The notes: generated by a model not told the origin, from the sequence alone. Shown: positions 12,501 to 15,137, numbered from the stretch's first letter. The stretch is DNA of 15,137 nt from Candidatus Omnitrophota bacterium (GCA_018818365.1 JAHISH010000130.1:1-15137), one strand, 5' to 3'. A program made the numbers and translations.

Positions 12501-15137
12501 CTCCCCGCAGGTCTGGCACAGGAGGGGTTTTTTATGGCTCCGATTATATTCGAGACCTCCGATCCTGATGTGGAGATATTTCAGGAGGAGATATTCGGCC
12601 CGGTGCTTACTATAGTAAAGGTAAAGAGTATTCAAGAAGCTATCAAAATAGCCAACTACTCCCGATTCTCCCTCACCGGAGGGATTATTTCCCAGACGCC
12701 GCGGCATATTGAGATGATTAAGCAAAGACTTAAAGCATGCGTGATCTATATTAACCGCAAGATAACAGGAGCGAAAGTCGGCCAGCCGTTTGGCGGCAAT
12801 GACCATTCCGGCCTGGGCTCCCGCGCTGCCGGCCCGGATTATGTTCCTTGGGGCATGCGTTTTACCTTCAGACCAGACGTCTACCAAAATACCTTGGAAC
12901 CTGTCTGCGCTTCGTTCGGGAAGGTGTCTGGGGAGGGGGCCTCTTCGCCAGCGGCAGGAGAGGAACAAGCAGCGTGGGGTATTTGGCCAGCCCCGGGGTT
13001 GTCTCTTGATCCGTTTGTGCGTTTTATGGCGCAGAACAGTTTTTCAGATGTGGTATGGGTTAATCCAGACGCCAGTTATGTACACCGTAATCTTTCTACA
13101 CTCTATGAATTGCATCAACAGAAGCCATTGACAGAAATGCCCGGGATATTTATGGCAGCGCCAGGGTGGTGTTCGTTGGATCTCCCTTTTATTTCCGGCT
13201 TGACCATTAATGAGTTTATCGAGAGTGACACCTACCCTAAGATGTCGAGGAGAGAAGAGAGAGAACAGGTTGATAATGCTGATACCGATAAGGCCTTTTG
13301 CATCGTGCGTTCTATAAAAGGCGGGGTAATTGTTGAGAGACCTCGTGCCTTGGTAAGAGAACTATTGCTCCTGGGAATGGCAGGGTTGCGCCGAACTATA
13401 TTTCGTCCTGCTGATAGCTATGAATGTAGTGTTAACTTCTCAAGAAAAAGTGGGGTGGTCGGGCTTTGGTATGGCAACTATCTCAGGCTCCGGCAGGCCG
13501 GGCAACTGCCGGTTATTACCTTCCTTAATGCGCGCGATTTCAGCATGGGTTTTGTATATCCCCAGGTGTATGCTGATAGAGGTTTATCATTAAACCATCG
13601 GGGTGTTATTCGACGGGAAGCCGTTATGGCCTCAGAGTTCGCCCAGAAGGCCAGTAACACTGATTTCGTTGCACGCCTGGATCTGCATGAATTTAGAGAA
13701 GGAGGGGCAGTAGATGGATTGCGGGATTTGCTTGTGGACGGCACGATTGTAGAGGAGTTCAGCAGGGTCTGTGGCAGTGAGGTGAATCTCTTAGAAAATG
13801 AGAACCGCGATATAATTGATCCCTGGTCGAGCAGCAAGGATGGCCCGGTGCTCTATGTGCGTGTGCCTGGGTCCCACAGCAGCTCCCCGGCGCAGGAAGA
13901 AAATAGAAACGTCCCCAATTCTCCCCAAAGAAAAAGCTTTTCGCCGTGGCAAGACTTTTCGTTGAAACGGCTGTACTTTGTAGCAATGCATTTTGTCGTC
14001 TTCTGCGCAGTTGCCTATTTCTTTATGAAGCGTGCATTCCCTTGGAAACAAGATAGTATTCGTTCTCCTCCCTCGCATGCCCACATTGGCTACTTCTTTA
14101 AGAAGGCAATAAACGACCGGTTAAAGTATGTATTCCACGGTATTGAAGTAGTCTGCGCTGTGATAAAATATACTGGTGTCATTTCTTTTGTCACGGTACT
14201 GGTAATCGGGTATCCTTTCTGGGCGACAGTTATCGCTATTATCTTTACTTTTGCTGGAGGGATTAGCCGTTTTTCCGCCGCACTACTATACCAATGGAAA
14301 TACCCCGATATTCCCCTTCAAAGACTTCTTCATCCCTATATTGCGCTTCCTTTTGGCCTCGGATATAGCTACGGGATGTCTGTGCTTATGTTTCCGTATC
14401 TTTCCTATAAAGAAGTAATGCGTTTGCGAAACATTGCGTATTCGTTACGGCTAAGCATTCATTATACGCAAGGATTGACGCGCCCCCAACTATCCACGGT
14501 CAAACAAGATATCCTTTCCATTGCAGAAAGGATCTTACATTACGAGAAGGGAAGGTCGTTGAAGCCTTTACGTATTCGTTCTGCAGTGTTAGACAGGGAT
14601 AATGTCACTAAGATTAAGCGGTATCTTGTTGACGGTAATCCGGTTATGCTCTTTGATTCTGCCGAGCGTATAGAGCGATTTAGGGAACAGACGTGGTTGA
14701 AAGAGGAAGGAGTGGATATCAGCTTGTTGTATTATTTTGATGTAGAAGCATTATATGCTTCGTTGTCCGACGTTTGTATTAAATCACTTTTCTCTTCAGG
14801 CTCTGATGCTTCTTCCCCAGTAAAAACCCCAGACGTCTACCGTTTTTCCTTGGAAGGTGTCCGGGATTTGTTCGGGAAGGTGTCTGCGGCAGGCGTCTCC
14901 TCGCCGTTAGAGATGAAGTATTTACTAGGGCTTGATTTTACTGCGTTGTATCAATTAGGCGTGCCGCAGACAGAAGTTCCGCCTGAGATATATTTATTTA
15001 ACTACGACGGGATGAGGCTGCGAGTGGTAAGTTTTGTTGAAAATAATCTTATCCCCAAATCTCTTTACATGCAACAGCCGTTTGAAGTTATCACACGCAA
15101 AGTATTGGAATTACTCTCTCCTGTCAAAGAGAATGCC
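3..15137 (+). CDS. Giant multi-module ORF, internal fragment (open at both ends)
   Basis: Reading frame 3 has no stop codon across the whole window, giving 5,045 consecutive sense codons; start and stop both lie outside. Family motifs of several enzymes occur one after another in this single phase: four-cysteine ThDP beta subunit, alpha and gamma subunits, seven WGV-ending repeats, an HxH/SxxD site, HExxH, proline dehydrogenase and aldehyde dehydrogenase. The frame is therefore coding throughout and no frameshift is needed. Module junctions carry Ser-Ser-Pro cassettes rather than stop codons, intergenic gaps or well-spaced ribosome binding sites. All three ordinary stop codons are absent, so stop reassignment does not explain the length. 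Giant genes of this scale are known in Omnitrophota and a few other uncultivated lineages; assignment to one is inference. The product could be one giant protein or a polyprotein that is cleaved later. Confidence 0.93.
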   Translation, partial: MADKFLAMGYVAEARQRFERANEAMKGALKLFYYAQEASEEVVVGRDSYLWVDIMLNAGRSYLGLVVIYTCSDRYDNAHIYCEKALAIAGDILQSFPQNRPVRMFLGKLHMARQNTYEIEGKDEKAELEHRRAVAINQQLLLEESGYFPESSSPIAIGTVLKPFGDGSQPEAEVSPGFSIQSSSPVPTFEIDELFETERILQSPGNASLLSLGKQAGLSALQWQELRTKYNGQIQAGHIDNKHCGITDDGQIYVIRSGMNQAVLSDRGALYCNYVLIWTPELARKGALIHTYVNAWEDAVEILQEACQMISLFDISSQRILSQQVYAIILRAEDAQLNPDDQRLCAATEQAFTTASMDLKLKLLPTDAHVAWYKNIVRLLVDEGLMLAIARDSAGLRVIHSLSLEERIQNNSPGAVWERIPDAAFSPVGTPDVFDFFLEGVLVLRATVSAGSSPVSNQGSLRKGHRWCPACGNHSILAALKKAIDTSAHPNENIVIISDIGCAARMYMSAGTLGIDTAQTLYGRSLGFSGLINLADPSLLVIVIIGDGGFGMALNDLKELSTKTRNVKVIVVNNKVIGMTGGQDSITTPAELRVQDTSYAPTDICGLAKELGAHWTGKASAEGGKGSTEKLSEGILEAITHPGVSVLEVASNCPQHIPRKQRKKQRTDKGKNFLPSGNEVIAQVAVQAGCDCFVGHPITPSTSILEYIQGLLEEAGGIWEQTDAGEDAIMPRITVASWLGRVVMTATSGPGFDRMQEGIGYAVATNTPMVIVDVMRGGPSTGLPTRPSQEDVMSAIYGGHGDQPRIVLAVSSADECVNIISRAFRLAYKYHAVVIVLSDAALANTRRPLVIPQTLRKIIGRRTFGAGAMVCKTGLINLGGQPRDDSDSVHLYKERLRNKIVGRCDIEIARRYYTNDAEVVFVCYGSIVPAALEVVLWARSCGLKFGLLKLNTLSPFPDNIFTGACANAQKIIVPELNQGQFVREVQAAVNRDFSRHIDVVGIGYTTGTLLSPRKLLEIVSGFIPEMTIGLIITDTQKAFDPEIKRIGLVGSGGQGLELMARLLALAALDEKKYPVVTHNYGAEVQGGPSDGMLIIGSKKAIYPEPQELEMMVAFDLAAYQRNRHLLGQGAMVVIDSGRVKLDEAERAFLAAGNIRLIEIPFLRAAKEKLDNEKVANVVALGALCRLTEIVSLEAVARAVERQFEGTEKNIGINHSALSEGSILAEGIASSPVGTPDAFDFFLEGVYGVSGKASSSAVQVSVFASDRGVIQRWQHRTENFLAEQGIPVAKSLLKETTTCFLETEIDMVRQWLADNRHMFPINNIGKVAKAALQGFNGQNRVILVDPEDVEVVMKQLLCAPGIEIRANPYAQQVNDAVRTLEINRRYPTKQVVSRTIAGYSGYLDKLLNQEFVTKEELQRWGVAFSYLSYIGGKVRQAVSLLKEEGCPISRFTLVKISRRMGRSKEFLGHVISRKHVTVKMRRQWGIPDRSLKNMVMDAVAAIREQGGIPTQKAVSLQMGYHRLYLYRKLKARKVTKTQLTRWGVCLGNGKSERQQIFLNELEKNVRQAVTVLTAERARPTRSAVSKKMQRHKSYLHDCVIRKKVTNRRLCAWGVLILVPPSGLSKEALRRKVVRVGREIRSDGEVPSLRSASIRLGYSTSYLQRIISEKKVEKEELLSWLMGDSLWFKNAKDPRFLVWLEREVKKAARRIQRPNAKTKTAVSKEMDKCPHYLKTLVGRKVVTNEQLRQWGVESKRGRRGVVLDIPQLGMRIRKISQEMKEQGVGPIKTKVSRKLGYNSSYLTNLLQEGKLTEAQLRRWGVSSPIKTPDAFEFTLESVLLLSKKMAASGASSPANLSPEEEGMRIILSDIAKLEGVGFFGLGKRLLDLTGWFGSLVALVTGTQVVSIVFNRKESERLLDSFRQDLREMGVEMHEVRIAWVATKQAAASILSRDLVNFDALVMDPLYLEYFDGELVAWAHKKLNGRGLVITLGEKAAYIDFTNRIWRAATTFASSPVEESAPGMEGAAHPGLLRLMQKVLAATDQNGFRKTGRNFAYLLHRIELSVRDLGREDTLPERLNIRRRILGPVLKRVAITFSEAIKELQEDLKSNWIIELPLTLEQLTQILDNYEERGFVIFRDERGRHYLYLIVGGGFGELMGIPQRAGVFASDIFDTGEATGHSHPRYSKVEPSEGDYADRDDSEELSYVMPNFILCFDGSIRMSIQRPSETDFEEIYGEDNVVRELSKLGILRVAPRGAFATEIGGVDPHCGVSSPVQEENRNVPIFSIFTTSCPRRAFMALVFGGASSIPAIVSLSCASKRDQRGKLISFFQNEFLVFFRWVKGTEADQLRGQAVRGAIANLKAAALDRIGDVEFAELTGNLAEGIIEGQLFVPDGALFQRKAHVAWQRLTRQYLVPANLYMYIWGVEPLLLKVIKKVPYHSVGIAPEVKGSFLRVLPINPGEHIPFQARTVGYNDFYLFNDQSVDRLVERIYNALHGDRFFITRANVRELPEEGGVREFYSRDVRILEIEKLMVELFRRDGLHRLSKEELKERVYFVMEEHEGRHAMDFSGAFEGMVNPGSEEISAYIFAGVYSDPSLALSFMIAPFLNFPSLSEPSKDAGQKKEAFRSALRMGVDNGYIPSGFISSIESLGTAKESDDIERVMQDFEVLPQLMRHILNSSRQEYQAVCFDAWRSRFKTDPARLVIEHVIDQSRYTFYRYLPFGAGAVALAALGSVIYGGLWLYRRKGHIQEIKIEAARHALQEALPEVELDERAFKEFIVALSKGQKDIRHFLLKNGISVGKRKLKEIMRLYSRKSDTERVPTPGASSPAQEENRNVPIFSRVRKTSASSPAKEDDQGPFEYNDITEGLSIHDSDFARNIDCNLREGEWEMALFISWYSGSIFRFKVMPAFVRSGGEQLRGGHRGEEWGETYVEPVTVVSGEKVLRLQPRQASAIRGAICRSSDKPFGFVRLDPPKSKQDFLKRRLNKSVLAAVDEGLYERELGAEIVGTVEAIVSQGINPKKKLVIFDSIREIFVKRGYPLPAEFTVGEFLGIIPAERISFSPFSPQAQNVERTAQDGQRRAQDTSSPAQAMFRGKDRYPPIEEEIKEVARDIYSQVDKIAKSRRIRWHPVNLMMRWVRRNEFTKIRMLAFIKLLRSIGHSNRSITRHIPQYFPVTDQRLPLGLRTAAMLARSASLFYPVGPWIVGKTTRSLVYFMANYFFIGNDIESAKKGVTKKHQEGFRVTVDPLGEAVMCEEEAKEYVVTCLALLDALAGTLPTDVKPNISIKLTSLYSEFNPIDPVETKKRVKEGLRVILRKVREVGGIIWIDMEQYAYKDLTLEIFKEILEEDEFNTFSDAGIVIQAYLKDSREDLAALHDWAERRRVPVWVRLVKGAYWEYEVAIAQQNDWPISVFMDKNETDARFEEMTRYLLENRQVLRPAFATHNVRSMACAITVAKRLSIYSGELELQFLTGLGNVKAQAIRAMGSSLKALFYGPFGLFITGMRYFARRLLESGSSASVLNLEDQSSDREEMIKSPKEKTPLAMTSSRDAEDAAMGLYGGPMPIAPSQVARRVLARCERLVNRDPSRQIERYVRIVQRLASEQVRISQTPPRFIRQVPGEPVEYIYFSLGEGIIIACEGTSPEELISFLAAALITENEVAIKAGPEHRELIRRLQRSRVLPGKIRFVDNEQDSAILARQWQWKWVVALGEKCEVDAIRCAVYRNLTSQDTLKKVIPQMRPAPLQLKEFLIAKTIVSNTMHSGYTPPLSDDYTPDFRNTPTADFSDPRFRADYQAAVDAVKAEIRGGKYRDIPLNINGREIRTEEKGTSLCPSHSHMIVGRFSQAQREHVEEAVVAAEEAFRVWKDVPEETRKKVLLCIGERIRESSLRFAALMNWEVAKNWEEAMGDVEEAVDMANYYALQPEYIREELKKYLVEFKEFCPCGIAAVIAPWNFPLAILCGMALGVMVSGNTVILKPASQASVIAYEFFMLVQGVLKEFDLPLGIFNYLPGPGSQVGSMLASHPKVDIIAFTGSFEVGAKILEAAAESESQREHPKQIILELGGKNASIIDESADIDEGVMATAPGSFGFAGQKCSADTRKIVFTSISEAFEGRLVQRVRSLRIGYAEEPGVFLTAVIDEHQREKIEGFIEQAKNDRRIRVVYEYPLPAGLAQEGFFMAPIIFETSDPDVEIFQEEIFGPVLTIVKVKSIQEAIKIANYSRFSLTGGIISQTPRHIEMIKQRLKACVIYINRKITGAKVGQPFGGNDHSGLGSRAAGPDYVPWGMRFTFRPDVYQNTLEPVCASFGKVSGEGASSPAAGEEQAAWGIWPAPGLSLDPFVRFMAQNSFSDVVWVNPDASYVHRNLSTLYELHQQKPLTEMPGIFMAAPGWCSLDLPFISGLTINEFIESDTYPKMSRREEREQVDNADTDKAFCIVRSIKGGVIVERPRALVRELLLLGMAGLRRTIFRPADSYECSVNFSRKSGVVGLWYGNYLRLRQAGQLPVITFLNARDFSMGFVYPQVYADRGLSLNHRGVIRREAVMASEFAQKASNTDFVARLDLHEFREGGAVDGLRDLLVDGTIVEEFSRVCGSEVNLLENENRDIIDPWSSSKDGPVLYVRVPGSHSSSPAQEENRNVPNSPQRKSFSPWQDFSLKRLYFVAMHFVVFCAVAYFFMKRAFPWKQDSIRSPPSHAHIGYFFKKAINDRLKYVFHGIEVVCAVIKYTGVISFVTVLVIGYPFWATVIAIIFTFAGGISRFSAALLYQWKYPDIPLQRLLHPYIALPFGLGYSYGMSVLMFPYLSYKEVMRLRNIAYSLRLSIHYTQGLTRPQLSTVKQDILSIAERILHYEKGRSLKPLRIRSAVLDRDNVTKIKRYLVDGNPVMLFDSAERIERFREQTWLKEEGVDISLLYYFDVEALYASLSDVCIKSLFSSGSDASSPVKTPDVYRFSLEGVRDLFGKVSAAGVSSPLEMKYLLGLDFTALYQLGVPQTEVPPEIYLFNYDGMRLRVVSFVENNLIPKSLYMQQPFEVITRKVLELLSPVKENA
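474..506. repeat. REP-like hairpin with duplicated GGGACGGTTCT motif inside the frame
   Basis: The 11-mer gggacggttct occurs at 474-484 and again at 496-506. Between them is a perfect 6-bp hairpin: acggtt (477-482), loop ctga, aaccgt (487-492). Short G-rich boxes next to a hairpin are typical of REP sequences mobilised by REP-associated tyrosine (Y1) transposases. No transposase is in the window, so that link is inference. The element is translated without breaking the frame (IGTVLKPFGDGSQ). Confidence 0.5.
546..557 (+). other. Simple Ser-Ser-Pro linker between modules 1a and 1b
   Basis: Codons at 546-557 encode SSSP, followed by VPTFEIDEL. It separates the TPR-like region and REP-like hairpin from the next folded stretch. 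The tripeptide recurs at nearly every module border in this ORF, usually as t-c-c/g followed by ccg or cca. This copy has no recognisable cassette attached. Confidence 0.6.
558..1274 (+). other. Module 1b: unrecognised alpha/beta then helical module
   Basis: About 240 residues that I do not recognise. The first part mixes helix and strand (ELFETERILQSPG, then a strand-like DGQIYVIRSGMNQ, then YCNYVLIWTPELARKG). The second half is mostly amphipathic helix (EDAVEILQEACQMISLFD, DQRLCAATEQAFTTAS, WYKNIVRLLVDEGLML). It contains several cysteines but no recognisable catalytic or metal motif, signal peptide or membrane segment. It is bounded by the SSSP linker on the left and cassette A copy 1 on the right, which suggests one self-contained domain or two small ones. 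No function is proposed. Confidence 0.4.
1275..1367 (+). repeat. Cassette A, copy 1 (SP-VGTPD ... GSSP)
   Basis: A 93-nt in-frame insert between module 1b and the oxidoreductase. It opens with F-S-P-V-G-T-P-D, continues FDFFLEGV and closes with G-S-S-P-V. Bases 1279-1324 match copy 2 (3691-3736) at 45 of 46 positions, far closer than any surrounding sequence, so these two copies share a recent origin. The length is divisible by three. Confidence 0.8.
1392..2030 (+). other. Module 2, beta part: ThDP / 4Fe-4S subunit of a 2-oxoacid:ferredoxin oxidoreductase (KorB/VorA-like)
   Basis: This is the catalytic thiamin-diphosphate subunit type of KorB/VorA: oxidative decarboxylation of a 2-oxoacid with CoA and reduced ferredoxin as products. 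Visible motifs are HRWCPACGNH (Cys468, Cys471), SDIGC (Cys502) and ASNCPQH (Cys653), giving the four cysteines expected for the beta-subunit [4Fe-4S] cluster. The ThDP/Mg motif is GDGG (546-549) with the Asn pair at 573-574, followed by IGMTGGQDSITT, close to the YGMTGGQ.SPTT block of KOR and VOR enzymes. Length (~210 residues) is slightly short of a free subunit of ~250-280. It runs directly into the alpha part through a basic stretch (RKQRKKQRTDKGK) with no SSP cassette. Substrate (2-oxoglutarate, branched-chain or other) cannot be settled from these motifs. Confidence 0.9.
2031..3128 (+). other. Module 2, alpha part: KorA/VorB-like subunit
   Basis: The alpha subunit of the same oxidoreductase is fused after beta. 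Hallmarks in order: GNEVIAQVAVQAGC (from residue 677), GHPITPST (695-702) as in the GYPITPSSEI block of KorA, TSGPGF (747-752), GGPSTGLPT (from 777) and GHGDQP (799-804). The second alpha domain follows, with VVFVCYGSIVPAALE and the C-terminal VPELNQGQFVREV block seen in KorA. Total ~365 residues, near the size of a free KorA (~370-380). All diagnostic blocks are intact, so it looks functional. In most organisms alpha, beta and gamma are separate genes in a kor or vor operon; here they form one chain in the order beta-alpha-gamma. Confidence 0.9.
3129..3686 (+). other. Module 2, gamma part: KorC/VorC-like subunit
   Basis: The gamma subunit type of 2-oxoacid:ferredoxin oxidoreductases. It starts KRIGLVGSGGQGLELMARLL (residues 1044-1063), the usual first strand and GxGGQG turn. 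It continues THNYGAEVQGGPSDG (around 1081-1089), matching the SYG.E.RGG.S block with Gln in place of the common Arg. It ends in an alternating helix/strand region with KVANVVALGALCRL, the usual NxxALGA block. About 180 residues, as expected. No delta (two-[4Fe-4S] ferredoxin) subunit motif is seen next to it, so electrons would pass to a separate ferredoxin or a delta module elsewhere in the gene. Cassette A copy 2 follows at once. Confidence 0.85.
3687..3770 (+). repeat. Cassette A, copy 2 (SSPVGTPD ... SSSA)
   Basis: An 84-nt in-frame insert after the gamma subunit. It opens S-S-P-V-G-T-P-D, continues FDFFLEGV and ends K-A-S-S-S-A, where the closing SSP has become SSA. The first half is nearly identical to copy 1 (45 of 46 bases). 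The second half contains gtccgggaagg-cgtct, the variant of the gttcgggaaggtgtct block seen in copies 4 and 5. Confidence 0.8.
3771..4109 (+). other. Module 3, leader: unrecognised helical domain before the repeat array
   Basis: About 113 residues between cassette A copy 2 and the first WGV repeat, not recognised. It is mixed helical (VIQRWQHRTENFLAEQG, TEIDMVRQWLADNRHMFP, GKVAKAALQGF) with one alternating stretch around NRVILVDPEDVEVVMKQLL. It carries none of the repeat consensus. No membrane segment or metal motif is visible. It may be a cap or an unrelated small domain fused to the array. Confidence 0.35.
4110..5459 (+). repeat. Module 3, array: seven degenerate helix-turn-helix-like protein repeats ending in WGV
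   Basis: Seven diverged copies of one ~52-residue unit lie at 4110-4265, 4293-4457, 4473-4631, 4683-4841, 4884-5042, 5097-5252 and 5301-5459. The invariant tryptophan falls at residues 1419, 1483, 1541, 1611, 1678, 1748 and 1817, a spacing of 58-70. The pattern is V/I-R-x-A-(x)n-G-x-x-P/T-(x)4-V/A-S-x-x-M-G-Y-x-x-Y-L-x-x-L-(x)4-V-T-x-x-x-L-x-R-W-G-V. Copy 5 has WLM instead of WGV. The central 'T..AVS..MGY...YL' looks like the second and third helices of a helix-turn-helix, and the array is rich in Arg and Lys. Tandem DNA or RNA binding is therefore plausible but inferred. The copies differ widely in DNA sequence, so the duplication is old and held by selection on protein. I recognise no named family. 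Confidence 0.75.
5460..5558 (+). repeat. Cassette A, copy 3 (SSPIKTPD ... ASSPA)
   Basis: A 99-nt in-frame insert that begins at the codon after the seventh WGV repeat. It reads S-S-P-I-K-T-P-D, then FEFTLESV, and closes A-S-S-P-A. The first half matches the other copies (ccccggacgctttcga, ccttggaaagtgtc) while the second half is divergent. SSP triplets bracket it on both sides. Confidence 0.8.
5559..6029 (+). other. Module 4: degenerate class I methyltransferase-like fold (tentative)
   Basis: About 157 residues. The order of elements recalls a SAM-dependent methyltransferase: a helix and motif I-like strand KRLLDLTGWFGSLVAL, a second strand VVSIVFNRKESERL, a later strand and loop FDALVMDPLYL, then a helix and strand ELVAWAHKKLNGRGLVITLGEK. 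The Gly-rich signature (usually DxGxGxG) is missing, with LTGWFGS in its place, so SAM binding and activity are doubtful. It is also shorter than a typical enzyme. This could instead be another Rossmann-like fold. It is flanked by cassette A copy 3 and a simple SSP linker. Confidence 0.3.
6030..6062 (+). other. Simple Ser-Ser-Pro linker between modules 4 and 5
   Basis: Encodes A-S-S-P-V-E-E-S-A-P-G at the border between the methyltransferase-like region and the next module. It resembles the opening of cassettes A and B but carries neither body. The acidic tail after SSP (VEE) resembles the AKEDD and AQEE tails at other borders. Confidence 0.6.
6063..6809 (+). other. Module 5: helical domain plus JAMM/MPN-like metallopeptidase candidate
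   Basis: The N-terminal ~115 residues are helical (NFAYLLHRIELSVRDLG, LKRVAITFSEAIKELQED). A strand-rich part follows: RHYLYLIVGG, then GVFASDIFDTGEATGHSHP, then VEPSEGDY, and finally MPNFILCFDGSIRMSIQ. His2178, His2180, Ser2189 and Asp2192 form HSHP-(x)8-S-x-x-D. The JAMM zinc signature is HxH-(x)7-S-x-x-D, so this has one extra residue. The surrounding strand order (strand, HxHP, PSxxD, helix, strand) also fits. JAMM proteins are zinc isopeptidases or peptidases, but the catalytic Glu upstream is not certain. If real, this is a peptidase-like module inside the chain. The alternative is an unrelated beta-rich fold with a chance match. Confidence 0.4.
6810..6875 (+). repeat. Cassette B, copy 1 (SSPVQEENRNVP ... 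SCP)
   Basis: A short insert at the module 5/6 border. It encodes S-S-P-V-Q-E-E-N-R-N-V-P-I-F-S and closes with S-C-P 19 codons later. Bases 6821-6853 match 8489-8521 (copy 2) at 32 of 33 positions. The DNA includes agaaacgtcccca, whose reverse complement (tggggacgtttct) resembles REP-type boxes found in dispersed repeats. Confidence 0.75.
6876..8477 (+). other. Module 6: membrane-anchored HExxH metallopeptidase-like module
   Basis: A hydrophobic stretch at 6882-6947 (22 residues after two arginines, ending LSCAS) looks like a membrane anchor, possibly a degenerate signal sequence. A ~400-residue soluble part follows. It contains EEHEGRHAMD, with His2559-Glu2560-x-x-His2563, and a downstream Glu pair at 2580-2581 (SEEISAYIF). 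This spacing fits gluzincin zinc peptidases (HExxH plus a Glu about 18 or more residues on). A second membrane helix lies at 8157-8228 (24 residues) and is followed by RRK. By the positive-inside rule both ends face the cytoplasm and the peptidase part lies outside the membrane. A charged helical tail (to ~8450) ends at cassette B copy 2. The family is not recognised beyond the motif; activity is inferred. Confidence 0.55.
8157..8228 (+). other. Transmembrane helix with RRK stop-transfer
   Basis: Twenty-four residues rich in Ala, Gly, Leu and Val (LPFGAGAVALAALGSVIYGG and on to WLY) are followed by Arg-Arg-Lys. It is the clearest membrane span in the window. It would anchor the C-terminal end of the HExxH module and return the chain to the cytoplasm. 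Confidence 0.85.
8478..8552 (+). repeat. Cassette B, copy 2 (SSPAQEENRNVP ... SSP)
   Basis: Encodes S-S-P-A-Q-E-E-N-R-N-V-P-I-F-S and closes with a full S-S-P (8544-8552), so SSP brackets it on both sides, 22 codons apart. Twenty-six bases (8489-8514) are identical to copy 3 (13892-13917) although the copies lie 5.4 kb apart. Confidence 0.8.
8553..9185 (+). other. Module 7: unrecognised beta-rich then helical module
   Basis: About 211 residues without a recognised family. The first half looks strand-rich and may be a barrel or sandwich (WEMALFISWYSGSIFRFKV, ETYVEPVTVVSGEKVLRL, ASAIRGAICRSSDKPFGFVR). The second half is charged and helical (KQDFLKRRLNKSVLAAVDEG, GAEIVGTVEAIVSQG, FDSIREIFVKRGY). 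There is no membrane segment, zinc motif or nucleotide-binding loop that I can name. Linker elements border both ends. Confidence 0.35.
9186..9266 (+). repeat. Linker element D: SP-bounded segment with a short repeat read in two phases
   Basis: A spacer between module 7 and PutA, bounded by S-P-F-S-P (9186-9200) and S-S-P (9258-9266). It has low-complexity composition (Q, A, R, D). The 9-mer gtagagcgc occurs at 9213-9221 and 9241-9249. The 28-nt offset is not a multiple of three, so one copy is read V-E-R and the other in a shifted phase. A related gcgca-g/a-gat word occurs at 9225-9233 and 9246-9254. Translation in different phases suggests the DNA, not the protein, was duplicated. Confidence 0.6.
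9267..12869 (+). other. putA: Module 8: bifunctional proline dehydrogenase / L-glutamate-gamma-semialdehyde dehydrogenase (PutA)
   Basis: A complete proline catabolic enzyme fused into the chain. It oxidises proline to P5C with FAD and a quinone acceptor, then glutamate semialdehyde to glutamate with NAD+. After a helical arm (~9297-9720) the proline dehydrogenase barrel shows IKLTSLYSEFNPID, VIQAYLKDS, VRLVKGAYWEYE (Arg3389, Lys3392), FATHN (His3444) and YFARRLLESGS (Arg3509, Arg3510, Glu3513), matching the FAD/proline-site block of PutA. An unusual ~240-residue insert follows (see separate entry). The aldehyde dehydrogenase part has APWNFP (Asn3953), AFTGS (4031-4034), LELGGKN (Glu4061), GQKCS (catalytic Cys4095, 34 residues on as expected), EEIFGPVL and PFGGN...SRAAGPDYV. 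The N-terminal ribbon-helix-helix repressor domain of E. coli PutA is absent. At ~1,200 residues it is longer than minimal PutAs (~1,000). All key residues are present, so it should be active. Confidence 0.92.
10610..11330 (+). other. PutA insert: possible ALDH-superfamily-like domain between the two active domains
   Basis: About 240 residues separate the RRLLESGS block from the start of the aldehyde dehydrogenase (FRNTPTADFSDPRF, 11328-11369). The core, GEPVEYIYFSLGEGIIIACE followed by an Ala/Leu helix and NEVAIKAG, resembles the small Rossmann-like ALDH-superfamily domain (GE.N.Y...PRG...) that long PutAs carry at the C-terminus. There that domain helps to close the substrate tunnel. Here it would sit in the middle. 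It lacks a GQxC catalytic block, so it would not be active. The identification rests on short blocks and is uncertain. Confidence 0.4.
12870..12953 (+). repeat. Cassette A, copy 4 (PDVY ... GASSPA), left end missing
   Basis: An 84-nt segment at the C-terminal end of PutA, encoding R-P-D-V-Y...LEPV and closing G-A-S-S-P-A. The opening SSPVxT is absent, as if the cassette joined directly onto the aldehyde dehydrogenase tail. Bases 12915-12930 are identical to copy 5 (14871-14886). The copy shows an outer inverted repeat, ccagac (12873-12878) and gtctgg (12926-12931). Confidence 0.7.
12954..13877 (+). other. Module 9: unrecognised soluble alpha/beta module
   Basis: About 308 residues of ordinary globular composition. 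Seen: strand/helix alternation such as FSDVVWVNPDASYVHRNL, PGIFMAAPGWCSLDLPFISG, AFCIVRSIKGGVIVERP, GVVGLWYGNYLRLRQAG, LPVITFLNARDFSMGF, and a helical MASEFAQKASNTDF followed by ARLDLHEF. The Asp/His-rich LDLHEFREGG could bind metal, but I cannot tie it to a family. There is no membrane segment. The size suggests an enzyme or regulatory domain. It is bordered by cassette A copy 4 and cassette B copy 3. Confidence 0.35.
13878..13946 (+). repeat. Cassette B, copy 3 (SSSPAQEENRNVP ... FSP)
   Basis: Encodes S-S-S-P-A-Q-E-E-N-R-N-V-P-N-S and closes F-S-P, 19 codons after the opening SSP, as in copy 1. It sits exactly between module 9 and the membrane module. The opening 26 bases (13892-13917) equal those of copy 2. 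Confidence 0.78.
13947..14810 (+). other. Module 10: multi-span membrane module with cytoplasmic tail
   Basis: About 288 residues. The first hydrophobic span is 13971-14027 (LYFVAMHFVVFCAVAYFFM) followed by Lys-Arg. Two more at 14169-14215 and 14220-14262 (TGVISFVTVLVIGY and FWATVIAIIFTFAGG) may form a hairpin. A fourth, weaker one lies near 14340-14410 (YIALPFGLGYSYGMSVLMF). The last ~130 residues are soluble and charged (KEVMRLRNIAYSLRLS, LSTVKQDILSIAERIL, NVTKIKRYLVDGNPVMLFD). No transporter or channel signature is recognised. It may anchor the giant chain, or the released piece, in the inner membrane. Confidence 0.55.
14811..14909 (+). repeat. Cassette A, copy 5 (SSPVKTPD ... VSSPL)
   Basis: A 99-nt insert and the most complete copy: S-S-P-V-K-T-P-D, then VYRFSLEGV, a middle RDLFGKVSAAG, and a closing S-S-P. 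The DNA contains agacgtct, an 8-bp palindrome, in the left part and gttcgggaaggtgtctg (shared with copy 4 from ttcggg onward) in the right part. It lies between the membrane module and the last, cut-off module. Confidence 0.82.
14910..15137 (+). other. Module 11: start of an unrecognised module (cut by window end)
   Basis: Seventy-six residues after the closing SSP of cassette A copy 5. It begins EMKYLLGLDFTALYQLG and continues through a strand-like YLFNYDGMRLRVVSFVENNL to VITRKVLELLSPVKENA. The composition is globular and no motif is recognised. The final S-P-V-K-E near 15118-15132 recalls the opening of an SSP linker but is too short to judge. Confidence 0.4.
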
